From: Phanerochaete sordida
Taxonomy: Eukaryota > Basidiomycota > Agaricomycetes > Polyporales > Phanerochaetaceae
NCBI GenBank assembly: GCA_019973155.2
Contig: BPQB01000006.1
Span: forward strand, 186,001-250,000
Length of the DNA stretch: 64,000 nt
Reading direction: 5' to 3'
Shown here piece by piece: positions 55,145 through 64,000 of this stretch; positions within the stretch are counted from its first letter, which is position 1, and every line of letters starts with the position of its first letter. The position numbers were made by a program, and so were the translations under genes. The notes beneath the pieces are model-generated. The model did no database searches. It worked only from the letters and a program-made list of their open reading frames with translations, and had not been told where the DNA came from.

Positions 55145-55720
55145 GCGACGGACTGCGCGCAGAAGGCTGCCGGCGGCGGAACAGCGAGGCGGGGACGGTG
55201 CGTGTCGAGGGCAGGCGCGCGGAGACGGCGCTGCACGCGGCGCGCAAGGCCGGCGGCGGCGGCGGCGAGAGACCGCGCAGGCCACATTTGCGATTCCGCC
55301 GTCTGCCGTCCGGGGTCAGTGGCGATTTGAAGGTGATGGCGATGTGCGTCGAGAGGCGGTGCGTCGGTGAGTCACGTCATGCTTGCTGCGGGTGGCGTGG
55401 CTTCGAGGTCCCGCGGTGCCGATTCGATTTTTGAGCGTCCTTCGGGCGGGGCCAGGACGTCCGGGGCAAGCAGCGTCAGCGGCGGCGAACATCGAGGCGG
55501 GAAGGGTGCGTACCGGGGTCTCGCGTGCAGACACGGCGCTGACGGTCGCGCTGACAGTCTCGGGCGCAGCGCACGAGGCGCGTGTCGGTGTGGAGAAGGT
55601 CAGCAAGGCAAACTCGAGATTTCGCCGTCCGGCGAGCGGCGTCAAGGCGAAGGTTGCATGGAAGGCGGACCGTCGAGGGGCACGGAGGCTGCTGTCGGCG
55701 GTGAGTCACGCTGCGTTTCT
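55145..55720 (+). repeat. Degenerate GC-rich tandem duplication inside the large element
   Basis: Segments around 55145-55385 and 55470-55720 share an order of similar blocks: GGCGGAACAGCGAGGCGGG against GGCGGCGAACATCGAGGCGG, then GAGACGGCGCTG against ACACGGCGCTGA, a TTTGCGATTCCGCCGTC-type block and a shared GTGAGTCACG. Traces of a third unit follow near 55790-55870. In one frame both units read as Arg/Ala-rich sequence with RFRR. This may be captured, decayed host sequence or a non-coding repeat; I cannot identify a parent gene. Confidence 0.5.
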
Positions 55721-57147
55721 TTTCGTGCGTCGTTGCTGACCGCTGACCATGGCAGGCGTCCAGTCTTCGTCCACTAGCCATCGCGAGTGTCTTGCGGCGC
55801 GCGCGGCGGTGCCGACACGATATTTCGACTTCCCGCGCCCGGTTCGAGGCGGGCGCGGTGAGTCCGTTCGTCGTGGGTCGGGCCTTGCAGCTCACCGTCG
55901 CCGAAGAGCAGAAGGCTGTCCGCTCAAAGCGAGCGATAGAGAAGGCGCGAACGCACCGGAGCGCAGCGCGTCCTTCTCGTGCCCTCAAGGCGCGGGCGGC
56001 GCGAGAGCGAGTCTGCGCCGAGAGCTCGTGCTGCCAGAGCCTCGGACGGCAGGAATGAGCGTGAGACTGTGTGCAAGCGACGACGGCGCAGCGAGCGTAC
56101 CTCTTAAGGGCGGGTCACTCGCTTCATTCGGGGTGCAGAGGGCGTGCCAAGCTGAATACGCAGGGAACGTCGGGAGATAAGGCGGGTGTTGTTCATCTTC
56201 GCGCTCGAGGCTCAGTTTCTTGTGTTTCTGCACGACTCGGGCTCGTCTGGGACTCTGTGTTGGGGCGGGATGGTTAGGGTGTGTGTAGAGTGTGCAGAGA
56301 GCGACTCACGAAGAGCGCGTGCGCGCGCGAAGTGTATGCACTGTGACAGCAGTGCAGCCTATCTAGTAGGCACGTACGACCAGAAGGACGCCACCTGGCT
56401 AGCGTCGTCCCTGTACTACAGCCATGCGACAATAACCTCGAAATTTGAGTCGGCTCACCAGGACGTAGGATCCAAAGGCCGCGCGTCTTGACGGCGCACG
56501 AGGTGTCGACGCATTACCACACCAAGGTCGGTAAACAGGGCGCAGAGCATGTATCGAAGGAGGCGGATCTTCATGTAGGCTAACTTGTGGGCGCGAGGAA
56601 ATGAGTGCTTGATGTCCTGGAGAGCGGTCGCAAGCCGCCATTTCGCGTGCAGAAACGCATTAATGTCAACGTAGCCGTGGTTGAGGACTCCCGTGCGCGG
56701 CCCTCATCGACATATCGACGCCCGCCCTCGTTGCCATCCTCTTCGCTGCTGGCAGTCGTTCTGGGGCGTGGAAGAAGGTGGAGATGTGGGCGTCGTCGTT
56801 GTGGAAGATGAAGACCAGAATGACGCGTCTCTCGTCGGCCTCAAGTGTCACGGTTGTCACACTGCGTGACGGCTGCTGCACCCTAAGTTACGGAAGAAGA
56901 TATGGATGCAACACGCTTTGTAACAAAACCTCGAGGATCTATGCCACAGGTACATAGTCGTCTCGAGTCAAAACTACAGATGTGCCGTAGGTGGGATATC
57001 GGGTGCTTCATAGCGCTGGAAAGACGTATTTTGCTGCACGAGTAGGTAGGCAGGTCCCGGTGATAGTCTTGCACGGACGGCTGTAGAATCACAGATCTAC
57101 CGGCCCTACGGGCCAGCTCATACCGCGCAGCCGGGTACTATAAGTGA

Positions 57148-57770
57148 AGGCGGCGGCGCGACTCAGCTCGAACAGCGCTGCTAGGTATCATGTCTGAAGG
57201 CGACCGGCGCGGCTCAGCTCGAGCTGCGCCGCCAGATGACTAAACACGACGGCGCGACTCCGGCTGAGCCGCGCCGCCAGGTATCATGACGGAAGGCAGG
57301 GGCGCAACTCAGCCTAAGTCGCGCCACCTTATAACTGAGGGCGGCAGCGCGTCCCAGCTCGAGCCGCGCCGCCAGGTATCATAACTGAGGCTGCGGCACG
57401 GCTCAGCTCGAACAGCGCCGCTAAATAACTAAACATGACGGCGCGACTCAGCCCAAGTCGCGCCGCCAAATGACTGAAGGCGGCAGCGCGCTGCGCGACC
57501 CAGCTCGAGCCGCGCCGCCGGATAGCATGCCTAATGTCGACGGCGCGGCTCAGCTCAAGCTGCGTCGCCAGGTATCATAACTGAACGCAGCGACGCAGTT
57601 GAGCTCGAGCTGCGCCGCCAGATGACTGAACGCGGATTACGCGACTTAGCCTGAGTCGCGCCGCCAGGTATCATGACTGAAGGCGGCGGCGCGACCCAGC
57701 TCGAGTCGCGCCACTGGATAGCATGCCTGATGTTGATGGCACGTCCCCTGGAAGAGGACGGATTAACAGC
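57148..57770 (+). repeat. Palindromic minisatellite, about twelve units of 45-56 bases
   Basis: Each unit has a GC-rich dyad (GGCGCGGCTCAGCTC followed by GAGCTGCGCCGCC, with variations) and a short AT-richer spacer. Spacers often alternate between a longer form (AGGTATCATGACTGAA) and a shorter form (AGATGACTGAA), implying a dimeric unit near 100 bases. Paired changes occur in some dyads (GACTCAGCCCAAGTC beside GGCTCAGCTCAAGCTG), so hairpin potential is largely kept. It lies inside the large CACTG element. Confidence 0.8.
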
Positions 57771-58159
57771 ATCCGTAGTCAGGTGATGCGTGCAGCGCGT
57801 ACCGGTGGTGTCGAAGGTAGCACAGATAGCGGCGGCGGCGACAGTGGTGGTGGTAGGGCGGTAAGTCCACAGCGATTAGACGCCCAGAGGCCCGCATCCT
57901 GAACTGGCATCGTCACGCACGTACCCTGGGAGGATTTGGCCGATGACAGGATTACCCGGTAGGAGAAAATGGGTAGAGATGCGTGGATGATCCCCCAGAA
58001 ACTACTGGATCTTCCGGCACACCGACGATGCTGGGTTTTCCCGCGGAAAATGACTGGATTTTCCACCACTGGATTATCCATTTATTTTGAACCAGCCCAC
58101 AATCACTGGGTTATCCGGTGATTTGAAGCGGACTACCGGGTTATCCATTTATCAAATAT

Positions 58160-58178
58160 GGGTTTGCTTCCCACAGTG
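58160..58178 (-). repeat. Right terminal inverted repeat of the 3661-base element
   Basis: Inverted copy of 54518-54536, followed by the ACA duplication at 58179-58181. Confidence 0.85.
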
Positions 58179-58181
58179 ACA

Positions 58182-58708
58182 ACTTCCCACGCTGAGACGT
58201 TGAATGTCCGAATCGGGCGTATCCGAACGCGGCTTGAATTAAAATCTTCGGGCTCCTGACCATTACCGTACGGTTGCAGATGGCATCTCGCGAACGACGC
58301 TTCCGAAGGTCCGTTGTCTGAAAGGTTCGACGTTAGAAGGAGCTGGTGAATCTTCGAATACGGTAGACAAGGTATCTGCACGCGCCGGACACTGAGACAA
58401 TATTCAGCGCACTTCGCACAGCCTGAGCTCCCTAGTCTTCGTGAGGTATGCTTCTATCTGACCACAACTGTCATGGAGAAGCTGATCGAGCCTCTGCAGG
58501 CTTTCAGAATCATACCCCAAATCATCTGAATCATGCGCCCAGCGCTCGCGCGTCCGCGTCAGCGCTGGCATTTCCGCTCTCGGAGTTGGGCACGCGGTAC
58601 GTACGTAGGCAGGGTCACATCCCGACGCTGTAACGTTGGACCTCGAGACTCACCGGCACCACTTGCCTCACCTCCAGGACCCCGCTTTCTCGCCCAACCC
58701 CTCCCGCT
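58182..58708. promoter_or_regulatory. Region upstream of the sterol dehydrogenase gene
   Basis: About 530 bases between the large element and the next start codon. A small minus-strand open frame (58133-58381) crosses the right end of the element. Otherwise nothing is recognised; the ERG26 promoter should lie here. Confidence 0.35.
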
Positions 58709-60036
58709 ATGTCGACCTCTGAAGAGCGTTACCTTGTTCTTGGCGGGTCTGGATTCCTCGGGTCCTACATCGTGGATGCACTCGTTGCTCGCGGCGAGGC
58801 GCATGTATTCGTCTACGATCTCAAAGGTCCTGCTCACCACCACCAGAACAGCGTTGCGCAATACAAAGTGGGTGACCTTGTTGACTACGGTAGGTTGCTC
58901 GCAGTCCTACAAGAGGTATGTATCCTTGTTTCGGGCTGAGTAGTCCCTCTGACTCAGTAAATATTGTAGACTCAGCCGACAGTCATCTTCCACACTATCG
59001 CACCTGTACATGGTGTTCCTGACGCCGTTCAGTACAAGGTGAACGTTGACGGAACGAAGACCCTATTGGAGGCTTGCAAGCATCCATCAGTCGCCACGAC
59101 GCTGGCGAAACTGGTCTACACGTCCTCCACCGGGGTTGTGTGGAAGGTTCACGACCTGCATGGCGTATCAGAGGACGACGTTCGACCGCCAGCTCAGGGA
59201 TACGACTCATACCACCACACGAAAGCCATCGCTGAGCGAATGGTCTTGGAAGCGGACGGTAGCGGATTGCGCACTGTCGTCATTCGACCGTGCGGCATGA
59301 CAGGGTACGCGAAATGCACGCCGTTAGCTTATGAAGGCTGACTCTCCATAGGCCTCGCGACCAACAGCTGATGCACAGACTCGACACCATACTGAAGCAG
59401 GGGCAGCACAAAGTGCAGATCGGCAACAATAAGAACCTCGTCGACTGGGCGTACGCAGGGAACGTCGCGGACGCGCACCTTCTCGCGGCCGACCGCCTTC
59501 CGGCGCCGGACGCGGCAGACGCATCCATGCCCCATGCAGTTGCCGGCCACGCCTTCTTCGTCACGAATGGAAGCCCGCTCCCTAACTGGGACTTCACGCG
59601 CATGGTTTGGCGTGCGCTCGGCGCGCCACCACGCGACCTCGACCCGCGCAACGTCACGGTGCTCCCGCGCTGGCTTGCGCTGTCCATCGCCCGCGTCGCT
59701 CAGGCGGTGTGCAGGCTGCTGGGGACATCGACGGAGCTCACGGTCTTCGCCGTGCAGTACTCTACGGCGACGCAGTGGTATAACATTGATAAGGTACGGT
59801 AATCGCTAGCAGTGATTCAGGCGTGCAGGGCCCTGATCTTGCTTCACAGGCGCGGCACGTTCTTGGTTATGAGCCGAAGGTGACGCTCCAAGACGCGGTC
59901 ACCCGCACGGTGCAGGTGAGCGACATACCTCGAGCGGGTGGAACTTATGCTCACACACAACCAGTGGTGGAAGGATCAAGGGGCTGCTGAGTGGACCGAA
60001 ACAGTGAAATCTTCGAGGTCAAAGAAACGTGATTAA
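58709..60036 (+). CDS. ERG26: Sterol-4-alpha-carboxylate 3-dehydrogenase (Erg26-like), NAD-dependent
   Basis: Erg26 oxidatively decarboxylates 4-carboxysterols in ergosterol synthesis at the ER. Five exons (58709-58915, 58970-59304, 59352-59793, 59850-59915, 59965-60036) give 373 residues. The Rossmann motif is GGSGFLGS at 12-19, and catalytic VYTSST and Tyr150-x-x-x-Lys154 (YHHTK) are intact. NVDGTKTLLEACK, VIRPCGMTG, GNNKNLVDWAYAGNVADAHLL and YNIDKARHVLGYEPKVTLQD match the 3-beta-HSD/sterol dehydrogenase family. The C-terminus is SKKRD, a KKXX-type ER-retrieval signal. Paralogous 3-beta-HSD-like enzymes exist in basidiomycetes, so the exact substrate is inferred. Confidence 0.87.
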
Positions 60037-61579
60037 GCATCCATTCGTCAGCTCTGTGTCTATCCCGCCCCTCTCTTGTGCCATACTGTCCTGCGACAGG
60101 AAGCTATGCTATCATGTTTCCGGATTCAACACGATGCACTGAGTGCGGCAATTGGACGGGGAGCATGCCAAAATATTCCCTGTGGCATACCATCGCGCAA
60201 TGCTGGCACGTCCTGTACGAATGCCCCATCGAATTCTCTACAGCTCGATTTGAATTTGAGATGCGATGACATCCATCTCCATCTCTCGAATCCCTCGAGC
60301 GTGTGGCTCTTACGCCACATGTCCCAGAAAAGGTGCGCAAGGTAGTTCGCTGGCGCTTTAAGTTCGTGATATGATCTCATGCGCAGCTTGGGCAAACGAC
60401 GTGCACAAGGGGCCACGAGAGCGTAGCAAATGAAATGCTGCAAATGCGCACGATTTCGAGCTCGGCCGTCGCGCGTCTACCAGCACGCCCCGTGGACTGA
60501 CGCGATCCACTTCAGCCCCGTTCGTGCGCCTTTGATGCTGGTCTCCACAAGCTTCACAAGCTCTGGCTACCGCTGATTGTCCAAACAGTGTTGTACGTTC
60601 GCCTTTTAGCGTGCCGCCGGGCCTCTTCGCCGCAGCAGCTCCGACGTGATCGGTTTCACATGCTAAGTACGTGCGTGTGCGGACACGCCTTTGCTACTTT
60701 TTTGTATGAGCTCTTTGGCCGTTTTCCAGTCCATGCGCTACTTCCCTGGACGGCACGCATGCCGATAAGCATCGTCAGGCGTGTCCAGGTGGCCAGCGTG
60801 AGTCTTACCGCGCATTGCTCCAACAAAATATCGACTCTTTCGTTGAAGGGGCTTTCCGGCTGCCAAAAAGAATGACCATGACCTCGTGACCACACGTTGG
60901 GCGTGGCAAAGACCTCTTATGCGTTTCTTGGACAGTGCGTAGTCACTACAATCTCTGTACCTTCATACTACTCGGACACCATGTATTCAGCAGACAGGGC
61001 TCAGCTTCTTCCCGCGCTGCTGACGCCAAGCTCTGACCTATTTTTCTAGGGATCGTGCCAAGGCGAAGACCTCAGAGCTGGCATTCCAGTGAGCAAAGTT
61101 GAACCTTTATTGGGTTGCCTCTATCACCTCTTGATCGTACATTTGGCAGGACCGGTCATAGAAGACGCCATAGGGCTGTTCAGTGAGTCACTAAATCGGC
61201 CTTGTCAGTGAAGACGTGCGTCAAAATCTGTTTCCGTTCTTGCTCTTGCCGTCGGCATAGGCTGTTTATTGAATCAATGAAATGGCTGAGTAGTGTACAT
61301 TGAGCCATGAAATTGCCGTTCGACAGATGTGAAGCGCGGCGTTATTGACCAGTCCCGGCGGGACCCAAAGATCCACCATGTTCAAGGTATGTGATTGCCT
61401 ATCTAGCCTTGAAGTCTCTCATCACGCTGCTCTTCCATACCCATTTGCTTTGCCGTGATGCATATGCGTGATGCCTGTGATGCACCTCTGACAGCTCGGC
61501 GTCCACGCAGAGAGGTGGATACCGCGGCTCTCGACCTGTCGCGTCGTCGCCAGACGACCGACGTTCGCCTGTCTTACCA
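60037..61579. other. Intergenic region between the sterol dehydrogenase and the P450
   Basis: About 1.5 kb. Open frames (60076-60345, 60126-60443, 60588-60875 and others) are short and unrecognisable. Base composition is moderate with no repeat seen. The P450 promoter should lie in the right part. Confidence 0.4.
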
Positions 61580-63677
61580 ATGTCCGCCAAAGTACTCCTC
61601 CTCTGTCTGGCCTTTGTCTTCGCCTTGTATCGGTCAGTGGTTGCCTACCAGCGGCGCCGACTTCATGTGAGTAGCACCCTCGTACCTCTCGACGTCTGGC
61701 TTCGGTGCGCTCATCATCCAGCAGTCTCATGTGCCCACCGTCGGTCCAAATAACCTGGTTTTGTCGTATTTGACTGCACTGCGATTCTTCCTGGGTGCGG
61801 ATACCGTCATTAAAGAAGGGTACGACCAGGTGCGCGGCTATACTATCACGCAATATATCCCTGCCTGACTGGTGCGCTCGCTAGTACAAAGGCCGTATTT
61901 TCAAGATACCGCAGTTTACGGGGTGGCTGTTTGTGGCGAGCGGCAAGGATCTCGTTGAGGAACTTCGCGCTGCTGACGACAGCATGCTGTCTACCAATGC
62001 CGCGATGTTGGAGGTTGGAGTCTGGAACATGCACGTTCAACGAGTTGGATGATTAACATTCCCTCAGATTTTGCAAAGCGACTTCACCGTCGGCACGTCG
62101 ATTCGCGAGACCTTCTATCATGTCAACGTGATCAAGTCCGCGTTAAATAGGAATCTCGCGACGGTTCTACCAGTGGTCATTGACGAGCTTCAAGTCGCGT
62201 TCCAGGAGGAGTTGGACACAAAGCTTGCTCCGGCAGGTCCGTGCACTAGCGAAAGGAGCGTAGAATACAAACTGACGTGACTGAGCAGAGTGGACGACTC
62301 TCACTGTCGTCAATATTTTCAATCGCGTCGTGTGTCGAGCAAGCAATCGAGCATTCGTTGGCCTGCCTATATGTACGTTCGCTCGTTCATAGCACTCAGC
62401 TCCTAACTCCCGCTTCAACAGGCCGCATTCCCGAGTATTCTCAGGCCGTCGAAGAATTCGCTCAAAACATCGTAGTATCCGGAGCCTTGCTGAATTGCAT
62501 CCCGGATGTCTTGAGGCCGTACGTGCGGCGCCATATTGAGCAAACATATACTTATGCCTCAGCAGTTTAGCGAGTTTCCTGTACAACCCAGCCCCGGGCT
62601 GCCAGCGCAGGGCAGCGAAATACTTGGGTGCTGTAATCGAGGATCGGAAGCGGCAGATTGTAGCGCATGGCGAAGACTACCACGGAAAGCCGGTTGGTCC
62701 CAATCGCTGTCAAAGCATATATTGCTCACTGCTTGCCTTCGCCGTAGGCCGACATGATCTCGTGGATCATGGATGGTGCACCACGAGGTCGCCAGTTCTC
62801 TACGGACAATCTCATCCTGAGGTTGCTCCTGGTGAACTCTGTCGCTCTCCACAGTACATCCCTTGTGAGCGATTGGCTGTCGATCCCTGGTCCTCCTAGT
62901 AACCTGTCATTTCTCAGTCATTCGTCAACGTGCTGTATAATTTGGCTGCGATGCCAGCCTATGTCACCTTGCTGCTCGAGGAGATCGAAGAGCACCTTGG
63001 TAAAGATGCTACCCGCTGGACCAAGGGGCGTTTCGACTGTTGTTGGAAGCTTGACAGCTTTTTGAAGGAGTCGCAAAGACTCAATAGCCTCGGGGCAGGT
63101 ACGTCATTTGAACGGTAGGGCGTCGTGTACGGCTTGGAACTCATTACTACCTTTGCAAGTGAGTATTCTTAAGAAGACAATGAGACCATACCGGTTCAGC
63201 GATGGAACCTGGCTTCCTGAGGGCGTGATTGTCACTGCGTCTCAGTCGGCCTCTCACACGGATCTCGACCACTTCACAGACGCCAATATTTTCGATGGGC
63301 TGCGATTCTACCGTGCACGAAAGCAGTCGACAAGGGCAGAGGACTATACGTATGGAACGAACTCCGTGGAATTTGAGGGGGCGGAGGCGTGCAAGCACCG
63401 TCTGACCAGCATCAGCCCCCAATTTCTTGCTTTCGGAGGCGGAAAGCACGCCTGGTAAGTGCACACGTTGTATACTATAGGAACATACTCTGACAAGGCG
63501 GGAAGTCCGGGGCGATTTCTCGCTGCGCTGCAGCTCAAGTGCATGGTCGCCCATTTGTTGCTCAACTACGAAGTGAGAATGACGGGCGGAGCATCACGGC
63601 CTCAGGATGTTTGGTTTGGGCCTGCTTCTATGCCATCTCACAGTGCGAGGGTAGACTTTAGGAGACGGCAAGCATAA
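61580..63677 (+). CDS. Cytochrome P450 monooxygenase
   Basis: Eleven exons (61580-61666, 61722-61829, 61885-62013, 62068-62236, 62289-62372, 62422-62518, 62566-62692, 62748-62864, 62918-63098, 63160-63454, 63506-63677) give 521 residues. The N-terminus is a membrane anchor (AKVLLLCLAFVFALYRSVVA) followed by basic residues. The K-helix ExxR is KESQRL (Glu357, Arg360), the PERF region is DGLRFYRAR, and the heme loop is FGGGKHACPGRFLA with Cys465 formed across the last intron. The I-helix reads LVNSVALHSTSLSF instead of canonical AGxxT, as in some basidiomycete clans that oxidise terpenoids or steroids. The model is complete, so a functional enzyme is likely; the substrate is unknown. Confidence 0.92.
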
Positions 63678-64000
63678 CAGCGAATGTTCTAGGTCCCTTC
63701 CCTGCGATCCTATAATGTCAGAGCAGCCAGTATGGCGACACAGAATTTGGAACAGCACGATTCACCAACCAGTTACAATGTTTACGTGTGGTGTGAACTG
63801 CCCGTTTATGACTGATTCTCTCTGAAAGCTGCAATCGCGCCGGGCCTGCCAGACACCATCTCGCCCAGCATTGGTTAGCACTCACTATACATATCGAGTC
63901 GCGAATCAATCCTACCACAGGCCATATCCCTTTTAGGGGTCTCCCTTGCTCGCAAACGCTGCATGGAAGGCGAAGCATTGTCCCAAGCGTAAATTCGCGG
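63678..64000. other. Right end of the window, no gene recognised
   Basis: About 320 bases after the P450 stop. An 86-residue minus-strand open frame at 63718-63978 has no recognisable features. Confidence 0.4.

Larger units (their letters stand above)
54518..58178. mobile_element. 3661-base CACTG-ended DNA transposon (CACTA/CMC-like), apparently non-autonomous
   Basis: Both ends carry the perfect 19-base inverted repeat CACTGTGGGAAGCAAACCC (54518-54536 and 58160-58178), flanked on both sides by ACA (54515-54517 and 58179-58181), a 3-base target duplication. The first 350 and last 250 bases hold many copies of the word ATCCAGT/ACTGGAT, often in GGAAATCCAGT or ACTGGATTTTCC, in both orientations. 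These are the hallmarks of CACTA-superfamily elements. The interior is a GC-rich segment (about 55000-56200) with a degenerate duplication, and a palindromic minisatellite (57148-57770). I see no transposase. The perfect ends and duplication suggest a fairly recent insertion. Confidence 0.85.

Noticed and set aside
57148..57770. CRISPR-like array (regular palindromic repeats with short spacers)
   Set aside because: Spacers are themselves repeated, units are diverged, the array sits inside a eukaryotic transposon and no Cas-like gene exists; it is a minisatellite.
30946..63677. Secondary-metabolite gene cluster built from the reductase, P450 and synthetase
   Set aside because: These genes are spread over about 40 kb with many housekeeping genes between them; no tailoring or transporter set is grouped.

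Overview
The window is nuclear DNA from a filamentous basidiomycete, most likely an Agaricomycete and perhaps one of the Polyporales. Coding DNA is GC-rich, genes are close together, and most carry many 48-60 base GT-AG introns that often leave very short exons. The families fit this placement: a DUF6533-type membrane protein, a myosin-motor chitin synthase, a basidiomycete-style P450 and Mediator CDK8. Splice sites were chosen by eye, but each full model given with exons keeps frame from start to stop and matches family landmarks.

Layout. 1-16 kb: a truncated membrane-protein end, MGM101 (mtDNA maintenance), an orphan seven-helix protein with a long Ser/Pro/Ala tail, a verprolin/WIP protein, protein disulfide isomerase, a stomatin, a 629-base CACTG-ended transposon and RRP7 (ribosome biogenesis). 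16-32 kb: a mitochondrial PPR protein, an F-box protein, the exomer protein Chs5, a 1565-residue adenylation-carrier-membrane-hexapeptide synthetase resembling epsilon-poly-lysine synthetase (Pls), a Ser/Pro-rich membrane-anchored protein and an aldo-keto reductase. 32-46 kb: a 1962-residue chitin synthase with a myosin motor, CDK8 of Mediator, a probably peroxisomal Nudix CoA diphosphatase and a membrane glycosyltransferase-like protein. 46-54 kb: an inverted repeat with roughly 1-kb arms, a MAPEG glutathione transferase and a DUF6533 membrane protein. 54-64 kb: a 3661-base CACTG-ended element with subterminal repeats, a GC-rich duplicated segment and a palindromic minisatellite, then an Erg26-like sterol dehydrogenase and a complete cytochrome P450.

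Functional links. Chs5 (secretory sorting of chitin synthases), the motor chitin synthase and verprolin (actin) all serve polarised wall growth and lie within 34 kb, although there is no sign of co-regulation. PDI (HDEL), the sterol dehydrogenase (KKRD) and the Nudix enzyme (SRL) carry readable C-terminal localisation signals. The best candidates for undescribed biology are the fungal Pls-like synthetase and the repeat structures: two CACTG elements with 3-base target duplications and different subterminal words, and the large inverted repeat with outward-facing TATA boxes. I recognised no tRNA, rRNA, virus-derived gene or toxin gene.
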